Of a stretch of 64,000 nt of DNA, positions 1-11,064 are shown piece by piece; within the stretch, counting starts at the first letter, position 1; each line of letters starts with the position of its first letter. Source of the DNA: Lottia gigantea (Eukaryota > Mollusca > Gastropoda > Lottiidae); assembly GCF_000327385.1 (NCBI RefSeq), contig NW_008709945.1:372001-436000 (forward strand), in the 5' to 3' direction. The notes below the pieces were generated by a model. The model searched no databases and had not been told where the DNA came from. It was given only the letters and a program-made list of their open reading frames with translations. The translations under genes and the position numbers were made by a program.

Positions 1-2919
1 TTTTAGGTGTTGCTGCTGCCGATTGTCAAATTTTAAGGGGCTATTGTTGAGTAAACAGAAATCCTTAATGCGTCAAATTTTATCACCAGATTAGGATTCG
101 GCATTGTCCACCATATATGACCAAATTATCCAAAGTTAATATGTTGATTTTAGGGCTTTAGGAAATTCTGTGATGTCCTGTGCCAAGGTTACTTAAGGTT
201 AAATGTAACATTTGGTTGTGGACATTAATATTTCCAGTCATGTTTTATTGTCCCTTTTAGGAATTGTTGAAAAGACACTGACAGTAAATGTTAAATTGTT
301 TCATCTAAGAGGTGTATGGAGGTTAATATCTATATTGAGTAATGTGAATAAGAATTGAAGTTAATAAAATTGATCAGAATTTTTTATCTAGTAATCTATG
401 CATCATGTTAGACACAGTAGAACTTCTAAAACGTGAAGACTATTAAGGGTCATATTCGTTTTTTTCTCTCTAGAAAGGTTTCTTATTGTACTTTGTATAA
501 AAAAGAATCCTTATAGAACCGTTATGTATTATTAAGATACTGTGTTATAATGAAGGGGATTTTTAATGTGTAAATCTATTATGTCGTGGATGTCCTGATG
601 TATAGGGGGAGCCACTGAAGCATAAAGAAGATAGTCTTCTTAAGTCTCTCATTTTCCATAACAAACAAACTGTATTGAATGTAACAATGAACATGTCCAA
701 TTGTAGGAGATGAGAAACGGGGGTCGAGTGTCGCACACACGACCTTGATAAGATGTAATCGTCAAGAAGACAAGCCTCAATTTCACTTGATTAACATGGT
801 AATTCTTTATAGTGTGAAACATTGCTGGCGGACGACTATGAATCGAAAGTTTGACAGTTTTTTTTTATTTGACTTTAGGCTAGTCACAGGCCAAAAGACG
901 TATTATTGTTTCAGTTTTATAAGAATGATGTTAGTGTTAGAAAAAAAGGCGTTAAATTTGAAGATAGATTACTGACTCATTGTTTCTATCAAAATATTAA
1001 ATTTCTTTAATTTCATCAGAGGATGGATTTGCTGATGAAAATTTAGAAAATTGAAATTATATTGAATCCACCTTTCTAACAGGCGTTATGCGATCAAAAT
1101 TTTTTCTCCTGAAAGTTGAAGAATATGACATCTATAAGCGCCATGTCCATTTAGAACAGAGACTTGCAGTTTGCTAAACACTGAGTAATTGGTGTTGAAG
1201 TCATGTAATGATTGTGACATATTATGCAGTAGAATCTGAGGAACAGCATCAGATGAAACTGCTCCACTCAGGCAAAGAAAGTCTTAAAGCCTGGCCATGA
1301 AAGTATTATTTCATGACATTAATTGACATTTAAATAAACTTAAGGAAATATTTTGTTCTCAAAGTTATTTATGTAATATTAGCTGATTATTTTGAAGGAC
1401 AGATTTCTTCCTATTGAACATCCTCAAACTTGATGATTTTTGACCGAATGAAAGTGAGAAGTTGATTGACCGAGAACCGGCTGTTATTTCCCTCAAAAGG
1501 TCATATTAGGAGTTATTGTACTTTTGAAGCTAATTAATACCTAGCTATGTAAAACAATAATATAATGATAAATGGTTAAAATGGCAGGCAACTATCTTGT
1601 CCCCTTAAGATACTTTCATACCGATCATTAAACTCTTTGACTAGCCCTCGGCACCGACCTTTTATCCTTCAGATTTTGAAAATTGCATGCTGGGAAAGGA
1701 GTCACCTGATAACACCTTGAGGCTAGGATGAGAAAACTCGTTAAAATTTGACAAAAGATTATTAGGAGTAGCCAGTGAGCTGAAGTCAGGGGAAATTATT
1801 TAAAGTTGTAAATAACCGTGGTAACACAACATATTGTCTGTCTTATTCTTCTCTACTTCTCCAACTTTTATGTCAAAATTAACATTTTTTAATGAAATTT
1901 GAATTTAGAAATTTCTTTAATGTTGGAAACAGTTTCAGATCAAGTGCTTACGTTTGCATTGTCTTGTCAATCTGGATATTACACAATGAGAGTTAAAATG
2001 GTGACATTAAGCCTTTGATCTTGGTAAAATGTCAATTTCTCTCCTCAACTCTCTGGACTTAGTTTGAACATCTGGAAAAGTTTATCCATACAACATTGTT
2101 TATCCAATCAGATCATTAAAATATTTATTATCTGATTCACCTACAGTGCAGTTCTTTTGGAAGATAATATTTGTGTTTAGCATAGGTTTGTGTTTGTCAG
2201 AAATTGTTGGTTCAACCAATTCAAAGAGGATGATGAACTTTATTCAAAACTGAATGTTTGAAACATAATAATGTCAGATCAAATTCATATTTTAGTGAGA
2301 AATTCAATTCGAAAAAGGAAGTTAATTTGTAACCTATGTAAAATATTTTAGGAAGAGTTGAATTAGGTTATAGAACACCTCCTTGTCTTGTTTCCTGGTT
2401 ACCCATGACAATAGTTTAATATTAACCTCGTAACTATGGTATATCAACCTTTTACTATGATATATTACTAATATTGCCCTACTTTTATTACATATCACAC
2501 CTAATATTAATCATCACTGTTCATATTACTTGATCCATCTGATATTACTATAACTATAAGAGGTGTTTGGTATATTCCAATTTCTGACCCCTTTGAGATA
2601 AATTTTGAGTACCATTACACCTTGCATCATTTGCATAACTTTAAACTACATCAGCTGGGTCAGTAAGAGGGGGTTACAATTCCACATACTTGCCAACTAT
2701 TTCACTGTGAACATGAAAAAGCTTACACAGCAGGATTGTCAATTATAAAGACTTTGTCAGGCGCTCTTTGTCTGGGATACACCAGGATAACAGAAACTAG
2801 GCTAAAATATTCAGGTGTAAGCTATTTATGTTCAGGATAAAAATAGTATCTATGACAATAGAGGTACAATAGGTGTCACATGGCGCCACATTTGTATAAA
2901 CCTGACCTTATTGTTACAG
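1..2919. other. AT-rich non-coding DNA, no certain gene
   Basis: No recognisable gene is present. One patch at 707-798 is richer in CpG than its surroundings. It has an open frame between a weak acceptor (TTGTAG) and a weak donor (ATG|GTAATT) on the + strand. Its translation includes RCNRQEDKPQFHLINM, which I do not recognise. It could be a small exon of an unidentified gene, but the splice sites are too weak to call it. The rest is unique-looking AT-rich sequence. Confidence 0.5.
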
Positions 2920-3423
2920 GTAATGTCAACTCTTACAGGTATCTTCCCTAGCCAAGTATTGTCAACTCTTACAAGTATCTTCCTTAATCAAGTATTGTCA
3001 ACTCTTACAGGTATCTTCCCTAGCCAGATATTGTCAACTCTTACAGTATCTTCCCTAGTCAAGTATTGTCAACTTTTACAGGTTTTTTTTTCTTGTCAAG
3101 TATTGTCAACTCTTACAGGTATCTTCCCTAGCCACGTATTGTCAACTCTTACAGGTATCTTCCCTAGCCACGTATTGTGAACTCTTACAGGTATCTTTTC
3201 TAGCCAAATATTGTCAACTCTTACAGATATCTTCCCTAACCAAGTATTGTCAACTCTTACAAATATCTTTTCTAGACAAGTATTGTCAACTCTTATAGAT
3301 ATTTTCCCTAGCCAAGTATTGTCAACTCTTACAGGTATCTTCCTTAATCAAGTATTGTCAACTCTTACAGGTATCTTCCTTAATCAAGTATTGTCAACTC
3401 TTACAGATATCTTTTCTGGTTCT
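2920..3423. repeat. 36-bp minisatellite, about 14 copies
   Basis: Fourteen head-to-tail units of about 36 bp share the core GTATTGTCAACTCTTACAGG followed by TATCTTCCCTAGCCAA. Copies differ at a few positions, and one has lost a base. Because 36 is a multiple of three, long open frames run through the array by chance. They encode repeats of LSTLTGIFPSQ and should not be taken as a protein. About half the units contain CAGGTA, and many read as TTACAG joined to GTATCT, which resembles back-to-back splice sites. Confidence 0.95.
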
Positions 3424-3441
3424 TATCTCTTTTTTTCTCAG

Positions 3442-3495
3442 GGAAGTATATCAATTGTCAAGAACAACCCTACTGATACTGATATTGGGATGATG
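3442..3495 (+). CDS. candidate orphan coding exon, unidentified gene
   Basis: A 54-nt stretch lies directly after the minisatellite. It has a good acceptor (pyrimidine-rich tract ending TTTTTTTCTCAG) and a strong donor (ATG|GTAAGTG). Only one frame is open; it encodes GSISIVKNNPTDTDIGMM as 18 whole codons, phase 0 at both ends. That phase cannot join the ZEB exon at 44,883, which needs a phase-1 partner. If real, the exon therefore belongs to another + strand transcript whose other exons I could not find. I do not recognise the peptide. A chance pair of splice-like sites is the main alternative. Confidence 0.25.
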
Positions 3496-6400
3496 GTAAG
3501 TGTATGAAGGTAAAAGTGAACTTTGTAAAATTACCTCACTCACCTTTGCCATTTTGAAATAACAATTTTATCATACCTTGTATTATTATATATATGGTGA
3601 TTTAATTTACAATATTTTATAGCAACATATTAATACAAGCTTGACATTATAAAACTTCTAAATGCAGTCCAAAATTACTTTTAAAACCATAAAAATCATG
3701 GAAATAATTACTTTACAACATTAAATGGTAAAAGCTGAATATTAATGAAAGTCTTTTGGTTGTAGTCTGAGGCAGACCCCAATGATCATGACAATATAAA
3801 ATAGGGAATTAAAAACAGATAACAATCGAATATCTTCATCTTCAACGAATTAATTGATGGAGAAGCTGATGGTTACTGCCGATATTGCCCTGCTTCACAA
3901 CTAAAATAGCTCTACCTCAACAGTGTTTTTTTTCCTGAAAATTTAAAAGTGATACAGATAGCTGAAATTGAGCTCTGTGTCAGCTTTTAAAGCAAATATT
4001 AGACAATTATAATAGTTTTGGAAGACTAACAATGTTTATAAGGGATAATTATTACAATTTATTGCTCTCTAAATGATATTCATACAAGATTCACTTTGCA
4101 GAAAGTTTTATTCATGGATTTAAAACTGAATTAGATGCCAATTACACCTCACTAATTAAATAAAATCTTAATTAATCTCTTATCTCTAATTAGGTATGTT
4201 TTGTCTTCACTTAAATTTATTCTGGATACACTATACCTTTTTTATCAGGACACCTTGAAATTTTGAAATTAAAGATGGCTGGACCATTACTGAAGGTGAA
4301 GATACAAATGATATCAGTTGAACCTGACCTTTGGCATCCAATTTTTAATTGAAATATGTCAAAATATTCTTAATTTAATTTTAAGATGATTTCAAATCAA
4401 TACCGGCACTATTTAAAGTTAAAATAGAATTTACCGTGATTTGAAATTTTTTTTATTGATCCATCTATTCCAGGCCACATGCATCTTAATGTAATAAGAT
4501 CTATTTCTTTGTATTTTATTCAAACACAAAGACACTGCACTTGAATGATTTTAAAGTCCTAAAGAAATCAGTAAAAAATGGAGTAAATTTGCCGAGGGCT
4601 TAAAGTTATTAAATTCATTGATAAAGAAATGGGTAAAGTGTGAAATATCAGAATGATTAGAAATATTGTGAATAGATTATTTGTTGTAACGAGAGACGTT
4701 AATTTTATTATTGTCAACATAGTTAATCAGCATTATCTCCCCTTGCTGAATTCAGGCAATTTAATCACGGAACTTAAAACTAAATCAACATGGTCTCTTG
4801 AAGCGGACACACTCCCATCATGCATTCTGTTTGCCAAATCTGTCATCTGTAAACAGAATCAGATTTATTCCGTTATAATTCGTGATCATGTGACCAAACT
4901 CGTTTAAAATCAAATTAATAAGTTTGTTGGATGTTCAATATTGACAATAGTTCATCAACAATTCTTCCCTATTTTCATCCCGTCTGAATCTCAAGTAACG
5001 AAGCTCCTTAAAACTCCTTTTTCTTTTCATCCATTACTGGCCATTGTTAACAAAACAAACACAAACTTCTTCAGACCAAATGTTGTGTGAATAACAGTAA
5101 AAGTTTTTACATCAGATCATATCTTCATTGTTTCTTGGTGTAATTCATAGGAACAGACATTCTTACCTTAAATAAGACTTTGTGTCTCATAAAAAAACAT
5201 TTGATGTTGAAATATTAAATAAGTTTGAAAGTTAATAACTTTCTTGATCATTCTTGAACATTTCCCTTGAAACAAAAAGTTGACCAAAATGGATTCCATC
5301 AATTTGAAAAACATTGAAAATCAGACAAGTTTTTCTCAGTTCTTTGTTTGTAAGAGTTATAATTATTACAAAGTGGGAAATATTTTTAATAGGAATGAAC
5401 CATTTAATGTGTGATTAGAGATATTGTTGTTGATTTAGTAGAAAATTATATTGTTAGGTGTAATTCATCCATCAAATGGAAAAGAAAATTGTCTTTTCAA
5501 TTAGATTTGAGATGTATAATTATTAGAACACTTTCAGAAGGCGAGAATGATGATTGCTCATATCTTTAGAATTCGAAAATCAGGAATCGCAAGTAAATTG
5601 ATACCTTTCATCACACGCTGGATTCAAAATTTATACTGTGGCTCCACCTAACAGGAAATGAATCTGCTCTCCAGTGAATGAAGGTAGAATTGGCAGTTGT
5701 CACTTTATATCCCATGACTCATATTTGAGAAGAATTTAAAAGAAAAGAGAATCTTGAATCTGAATTAATCAAAACATTGAGGTTATTTGAAATTTAGATT
5801 GCAAGAAAACTTAATTGGAATACAAAAAACAGCGATTATTAACATTGAATCCTAAAATGTATCTAAATGACATCCTTATAATGGTGTACTGTTTGGGCAT
5901 TAATTTTTTGTTGTTCAGAAATTAATAATTCATTTTTATATGCCCACGCATGCAGTTTATGTCCCAATTTTATTAAATTTTGTGAGTTTGTTTAAATGAA
6001 AAATATCTTGCTCAAATTGGATTTGACACCCTGGATATAATGAAAATGTATCAGGGAAGTGGGCGTATTTTGCTAGGCAATACTATGATTAAGATTTTAC
6101 AGTGTAAGTATTTGAAATGGAATTCTAATTATCTGTACTAATATTAACTGTCTTTTAACAATAGTTTTATGTAGATTGAATATCAACTTCAAAACAGTAT
6201 GACAAGTCTTGAATCTAGACAAAAAGTTAGGTTTTTTAAGCTTCTATTGTTATACATACTTCAAGAGAGTTGGTATTTTCAATTTTTATCAACACAAATT
6301 CATTTTAAGTATTTTTGAGTATTGAACAATATATATATCAGGTTGTAGGGAGTAGGCCTGTTTTATTTTTGCACTGATAAGTTTTTGCTGACTTGCCAGT

Positions 6401-8405
6401 GTGAGACATAATTAATCTTTTACCTGGGTTTACATTTCTCTTATCTTTGTTAGCTTGAGTAGGTACCATGGCACCAATTTATCTCTTTTCATATAGAAGA
6501 ATACCTGATAAAAATTGAATTAGGTTTTTGAACCAAAGCATGTTGATTAAGATAGGTATGGAAACTTAGACTCTGATGATTCTTTAACTACTGTTAAAAA
6601 AATTTCACTATCTAGTATCAATCCAAGAGCAATTTCTTCATCTAACACAGTAGACATTGTACCAGATTGATGTCCCTGCTGAGCCCTAATGATTCTGACT
6701 AACTCCTAAGGGATCAGGTATCCCAACCTCACAAGCTGTTCGTCGGGTTAACAAGAAGGAGTCTTAGAGTTGAACATTAAATTTGATTAATATTTGAATA
6801 TGATTATGTAAATGATCCAATGTCTCAATATTAATGTATTTTTAAACCATTTATTACTGTTCATGATTAATTATTTAAATAAATGGTGTCTTTAGTATTA
6901 TTGATCTTAATTATTAAAAATATAGCCCCAAAAAAATCAGAGAAATGAAGAAATCAGAAAAGAAAAACTTTCTTGTTCTAATTTGCACTTATGCCATTTT
7001 TGTTGCATAAATTTAAATTTTAAAAAAACATAATTGTTCAGGTCATTAACTTATGACCTATGAGTAAGTGCTCAAAATGTATATATATATGTCTTCAAAT
7101 TCAAATAGTTGTTTTACGTTGTAAAAAGAAAATATTCAATAACATAATGGTAGAAAATATCTGAATTTTATATCAAAGTGTTCAAAATTTGATAATATTT
7201 TATAATGATTGGACTAAACTAGCAGAATTGTCAAAATGGGTCGAGTGAGAGCTATATTTAGCCATAATAACAGGTTTCTAAAATAGAAGGAAGAGAAGTT
7301 ATAGACAGGTTTCAGATATTGAATCAAAATGCGGGTTTATTGATATTTCTGACTGTGTATTGGAATGATACCTTGATTATATATGGAAGCTATAGTACCG
7401 GTACGATAGTATTCGCCTTTTATTCCAATATTGTATAAAATACTCAATAAAGACGTGTTGTCGACCACCTCGTTTCCATGGTAACCTGACTACTACCTGT
7501 ATATAGAATATATATTTATCAAGGTTGTAGCAAGGTTATTCTAAGATTCCTGCTATTAAGAGATAAGATTAGGCCCTGATTATTTTATTCTGGACTCAAT
7601 CATTTTGTGGTCTTGTCAATAACAATTGTAAAGGTAGTAAAATTCTAAATCGAGTTTTTTTTTTTTTTTTTGATAATTAGACAGTAAATTATTTGTCATT
7701 TATTTGTCATTTTTCACTTGTCTTGAGTCTGTGAGGCATAGAACCTTTTTTCGATTAGTCCATATACATTGTGGGGCGTGTATCGAACTCAAGAAGAAAA
7801 TGAGGGAATTCTGGCAATGTCAGATTAACTTATCAATTCTCTGTATTTAGATTGCTGGAAACAAATTCATTGATTGATAAATTGTGATTATTTTATTTAT
7901 TAGGCTGCATCTGGTAGAATCTTTAAAATGAGCCATTATCAAGATTTAATGGTTTAAATACAAGTCCAGATAAAACCTAAAATAGGAGAAATTTTCATTG
8001 AAAAAAATTGGAAATAAATGTGGTGGATGCCATATTTCCATGTTTTGGTTTGAAAAGGTATGATATGTGAATAAATAGTAAATTAAACGGTATGATTGTG
8101 TAAAGGTCAGGTGGCTAGTTAGTTTAATTAGTAATTAACTAATTAACCACTTCTAATTATTATAATGATCCTATACTGGTAGAGTAGGTATATATAGTAT
8201 TCAAATGTTAAGGCCCTCTCACACTTGTAAGGGCAGTTTCATCGCCATGTCATTCAACCCAAATAGATCTGAAGATCTCTCAACTAGCAAACTAACAGTC
8301 CCAAAGCATCCATTTGATCAAACTATGAACTACCAGGTTACCAATAACTACTTCAGCTCATGGACAAAATTTACTCCAAAAGCATATAATTACTGGACCT
8401 CATCA
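3496..8405. other. AT-rich non-coding DNA
   Basis: I see no gene here. There are short AT microsatellites (for example near 7080), a run of 17 T at 7655-7671, and scattered homopolymers. The 84-codon open frame near 4653 looks like chance sequence: it has no splice context and no recognisable motif. The word TTATCTCCCCTTGCT at 4733-4747 is a minus-strand copy of the AAGGGGAGATAA motif that recurs in this window. Confidence 0.6.
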
Positions 8406-8524
8406 GGACCCGGCTCTCAAAATATCGTATGACTAAACTTGCACATTAAGTGAAGAAAAATGTTGTTTTTAACGTTATCAAATTGTTGATTTATAGCTAC
8501 GATATTTTGAGAAACGGGGTCCAG
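8406..8524. mobile_element. small foldback (MITE-like) element
   Basis: Two arms face each other across about 68 bp. The left arm at 8406-8429 contains TCTCAAAATATCGTA and the right arm at 8498-8524 contains its exact complement TACGATATTTTGAGA. The similarity continues outwards through GGACCC on the left and GGGTCC on the right. The size (about 120 bp), terminal inverted repeats and lack of coding capacity fit a non-autonomous foldback element. I did not find clear target-site duplications and cannot name the family. Confidence 0.5.
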
Positions 8525-10964
8525 GTGTAGTAAATATACTTTTACTCATGTCTCTTAACTCCTGGGGTAAATTTAATCACATGAGCAAATGTGTTCACAT
8601 GCTAATATAAGTGTGGTGATTTGGATAATAGTATTACATTTTGTTTAGCATTATCAGAATAATCCTGTCATATATATTTTTTATGAAACAGTATATAGCC
8701 ATCTTGTGAAAGTGTTATGCCAAAGAAACTTGGCGTAAAAAGTCCATCTCAATTTTCTGATTATTGGTTTTTCATTGTGGAAATAAAAAAGACATGACAC
8801 TTGTTATCATCAAGAGAGCTTGGTTTTCTGTCACCAAATGGTTCGACCTTTAAACATAACAAGAATTCCGAGAGCAATAGTAAAGTAGGTAGCGCCACCT
8901 ATTGCAGGTATTAAATGTCATTCGGTGACATTTTGTGTTTGGAATTTTATAAAATTAGTTGATAAATTGTATTTTTTACCCACGTTGCCGCCTTGCTATG
9001 ATTCATATTAAAATTAAATATATTCAAGGTATGACAATTGGTGGTGAAATTTAAATATCAATTTGTAAAGTGCGAAATTGTTGATTGTGAACTTTAAATT
9101 ATTTACAATGATAATGTTTTCAATGCATTCAAAATCGGCTTTAAGTTTCAACTGTATTTGTCTAGTTTGCTTGAATGGGTGATAGGAGTTGAAATTTGAA
9201 ACCAAAAAAAGCTCACAAAAGTATTAAATAATGAGCTAAAACTGTCATATCAATTGACTATGGGACTTGATAGTCAGAGCACACATTGTCTTGATCTCTT
9301 TCTGCTGCGATGCCTGTCAATTTTGACATTCTCTGTAATAATTTTGAGATTTTTAAAACAACATGTATTATACTTGAAACAATTTTGTCTATTTCTCTAA
9401 AGCAGTTTTTAAAATACTTTTGAAAGATGTGTATTATCAGAGCATGGCATACTGCTGAGATGGACAAGGTGGCTCTGATGTTCAATTGCTCTTAATGAAG
9501 TCGTTTTTTCTTGATTTAGGCTCTTTACTTTTTGCACCTTGCCATCACACTTTTCTTTCAATGTCAACTTGAAAAATTATTTTTCATAAAAAAATCTTAA
9601 ATTCTCAAGAGGTGATATTTCAAATTTCTTTTTATTCAAAAAAATCTGCAGGCTTAAAGAGATAATTTTTCTTAATCAAATCTGAGCCATTTGTGAAAAT
9701 CAAGTGGCAAGCTATGATATCTGAAGTAGTGCACCTTTATTTGAAGAAAAAAGACACAATTAAAATAATTAGGATACTTTTAACATTTGATTAATGAAGG
9801 CAAGGTTTTGATAAGAAAATCTATTATTTCACAAAAAATCCCCACTTGAAATCTTAAGTTTGTGTTTTTTATTAAAAAGGGCATTCATCATGGGTGACAA
9901 AAAGACAAATAAACACAAATGTTGATTTGTCATTTTTGTGCTGATTGAATCAAGTATAAAGTGGATTAGCCACTCAATGTATTGTTCTCCATGCGACCTT
10001 ATAGGGTGATCAACCTCCCCATTAAACTCGGGCGTAAAATCTCTCATATCTTATTGTTTCTTCTGAACGATTCGGTTAATGTTGTCAAAAGATAACTCTA
10101 AATCTTTTTTTTTGATTTTCAAAACAAACAATAAAATTTCCTTTTACGATTTCTTCCAACCACTTATCTTTTAAATGAAATCTTTGCCATCCTTAAAACT
10201 CTTTTTTGTTCAATATTAATAATCAGACCCCTTTTCTTTCTAATCTAAGAGAGTAATAATGGTTTGTACGATAAGAATTAGTTACAATAATGCCCTCTCA
10301 TCACGCCTTTTTTGTCCCGTGAATAAAAAATGTCTTTTTAATCTCTTTCGCTTAAGTGTCTTTAAAATTGCTAACGGTTTCTTTGTTTGAGATCTGGGGA
10401 TCGTTTGATATGACCATGTTTTATCACAGATGGTTGGACGATCTCCCAGCCCTGGGGGAATTATACTCTTTACCTGGTTGTAGTTATAATCACGCCTGTA
10501 CGGAGGTTCAAATCTAGCCAGGTGTGAGAGTATTATATTGTTAGGCGTTGAAGCGTTGTGAGTTAAGAAAAGAGATCTTTTGAGTCGCGTGGCCAAGATT
10601 AGCGGCAAATCTTGTGGAGATGTCTGATGTTTTGAGAGATAATAAGTAAATAAATCAAGGTTTTGAACAATGTCTTTCAGTAAGGGTAAGATAATGAAGC
10701 TGGGGTTTATCTTGTCAATTCAGACTTTCTTGTTATTTTCTGATTTATGATGAGGGTTTTATAAAGAAAACTAATTTGTAACAGTTTCTTATCTTTTTGA
10801 ATTATTACTAGTTTGTTATTGTCGTGGTGTTTTACCTGTACTTTGTAATGATCAATTCCGATAAGGCACCTGAATTATTTCATTCATCTCAAGAATCATG
10901 GTTTGATGTTTCATAAGTGGACTTTTTGCATTTACACCTTCAGTGGAATGATACGCTCATCGTT
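8525..10964. other. non-coding DNA with palindromes and a CpG-retaining patch
   Basis: No gene is recognisable. Near 8886-8933 two palindromic words lie close together: TAGGTAGCGCCACCTA (imperfect) and AAATGTCA-TTCGG-TGACATTT (perfect 8-bp arms). From about 10,270 to 10,620 the sequence is less AT-biased and keeps many CpGs. A 108-codon minus-strand open frame falls in this patch but lacks a recognisable domain or splice context. I read the patch as possible regulatory DNA rather than a gene. Confidence 0.4.
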
Positions 10965-11064
10965 GAACTTGATACAGTTTGAACTTGATACAGTTTGAAC
11001 TTGATACAGTTTGAACTTGATACAGTTTGAACTTGATACAGTTTGAACTTGATACAGTTTGAAC
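10965..11064. repeat. 16-bp tandem repeat, about six copies
   Basis: The unit GAACTTGATACAGTTT is repeated six times without visible change between units, followed by a partial seventh copy (GAAC). Near-identity among copies suggests recent expansion, so the array is probably length-variable between individuals. Confidence 0.97.

Noticed and set aside
3442-3495. Using the orphan exon as the upstream exon of ZEB
   Set aside because: The only frame that could donate one base to the exon at 44,883 contains a stop.
2911-3507. Open frames of 89-98 codons with repeated LSTLTGIFPSQ
   Set aside because: They come from a 36-bp minisatellite whose unit is a multiple of three; nothing else supports a protein.
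10282-10608. 108-codon minus-strand open frame in a CpG-bearing patch
   Set aside because: No recognisable domain, no splice partners; better explained as non-coding sequence of lower AT content.
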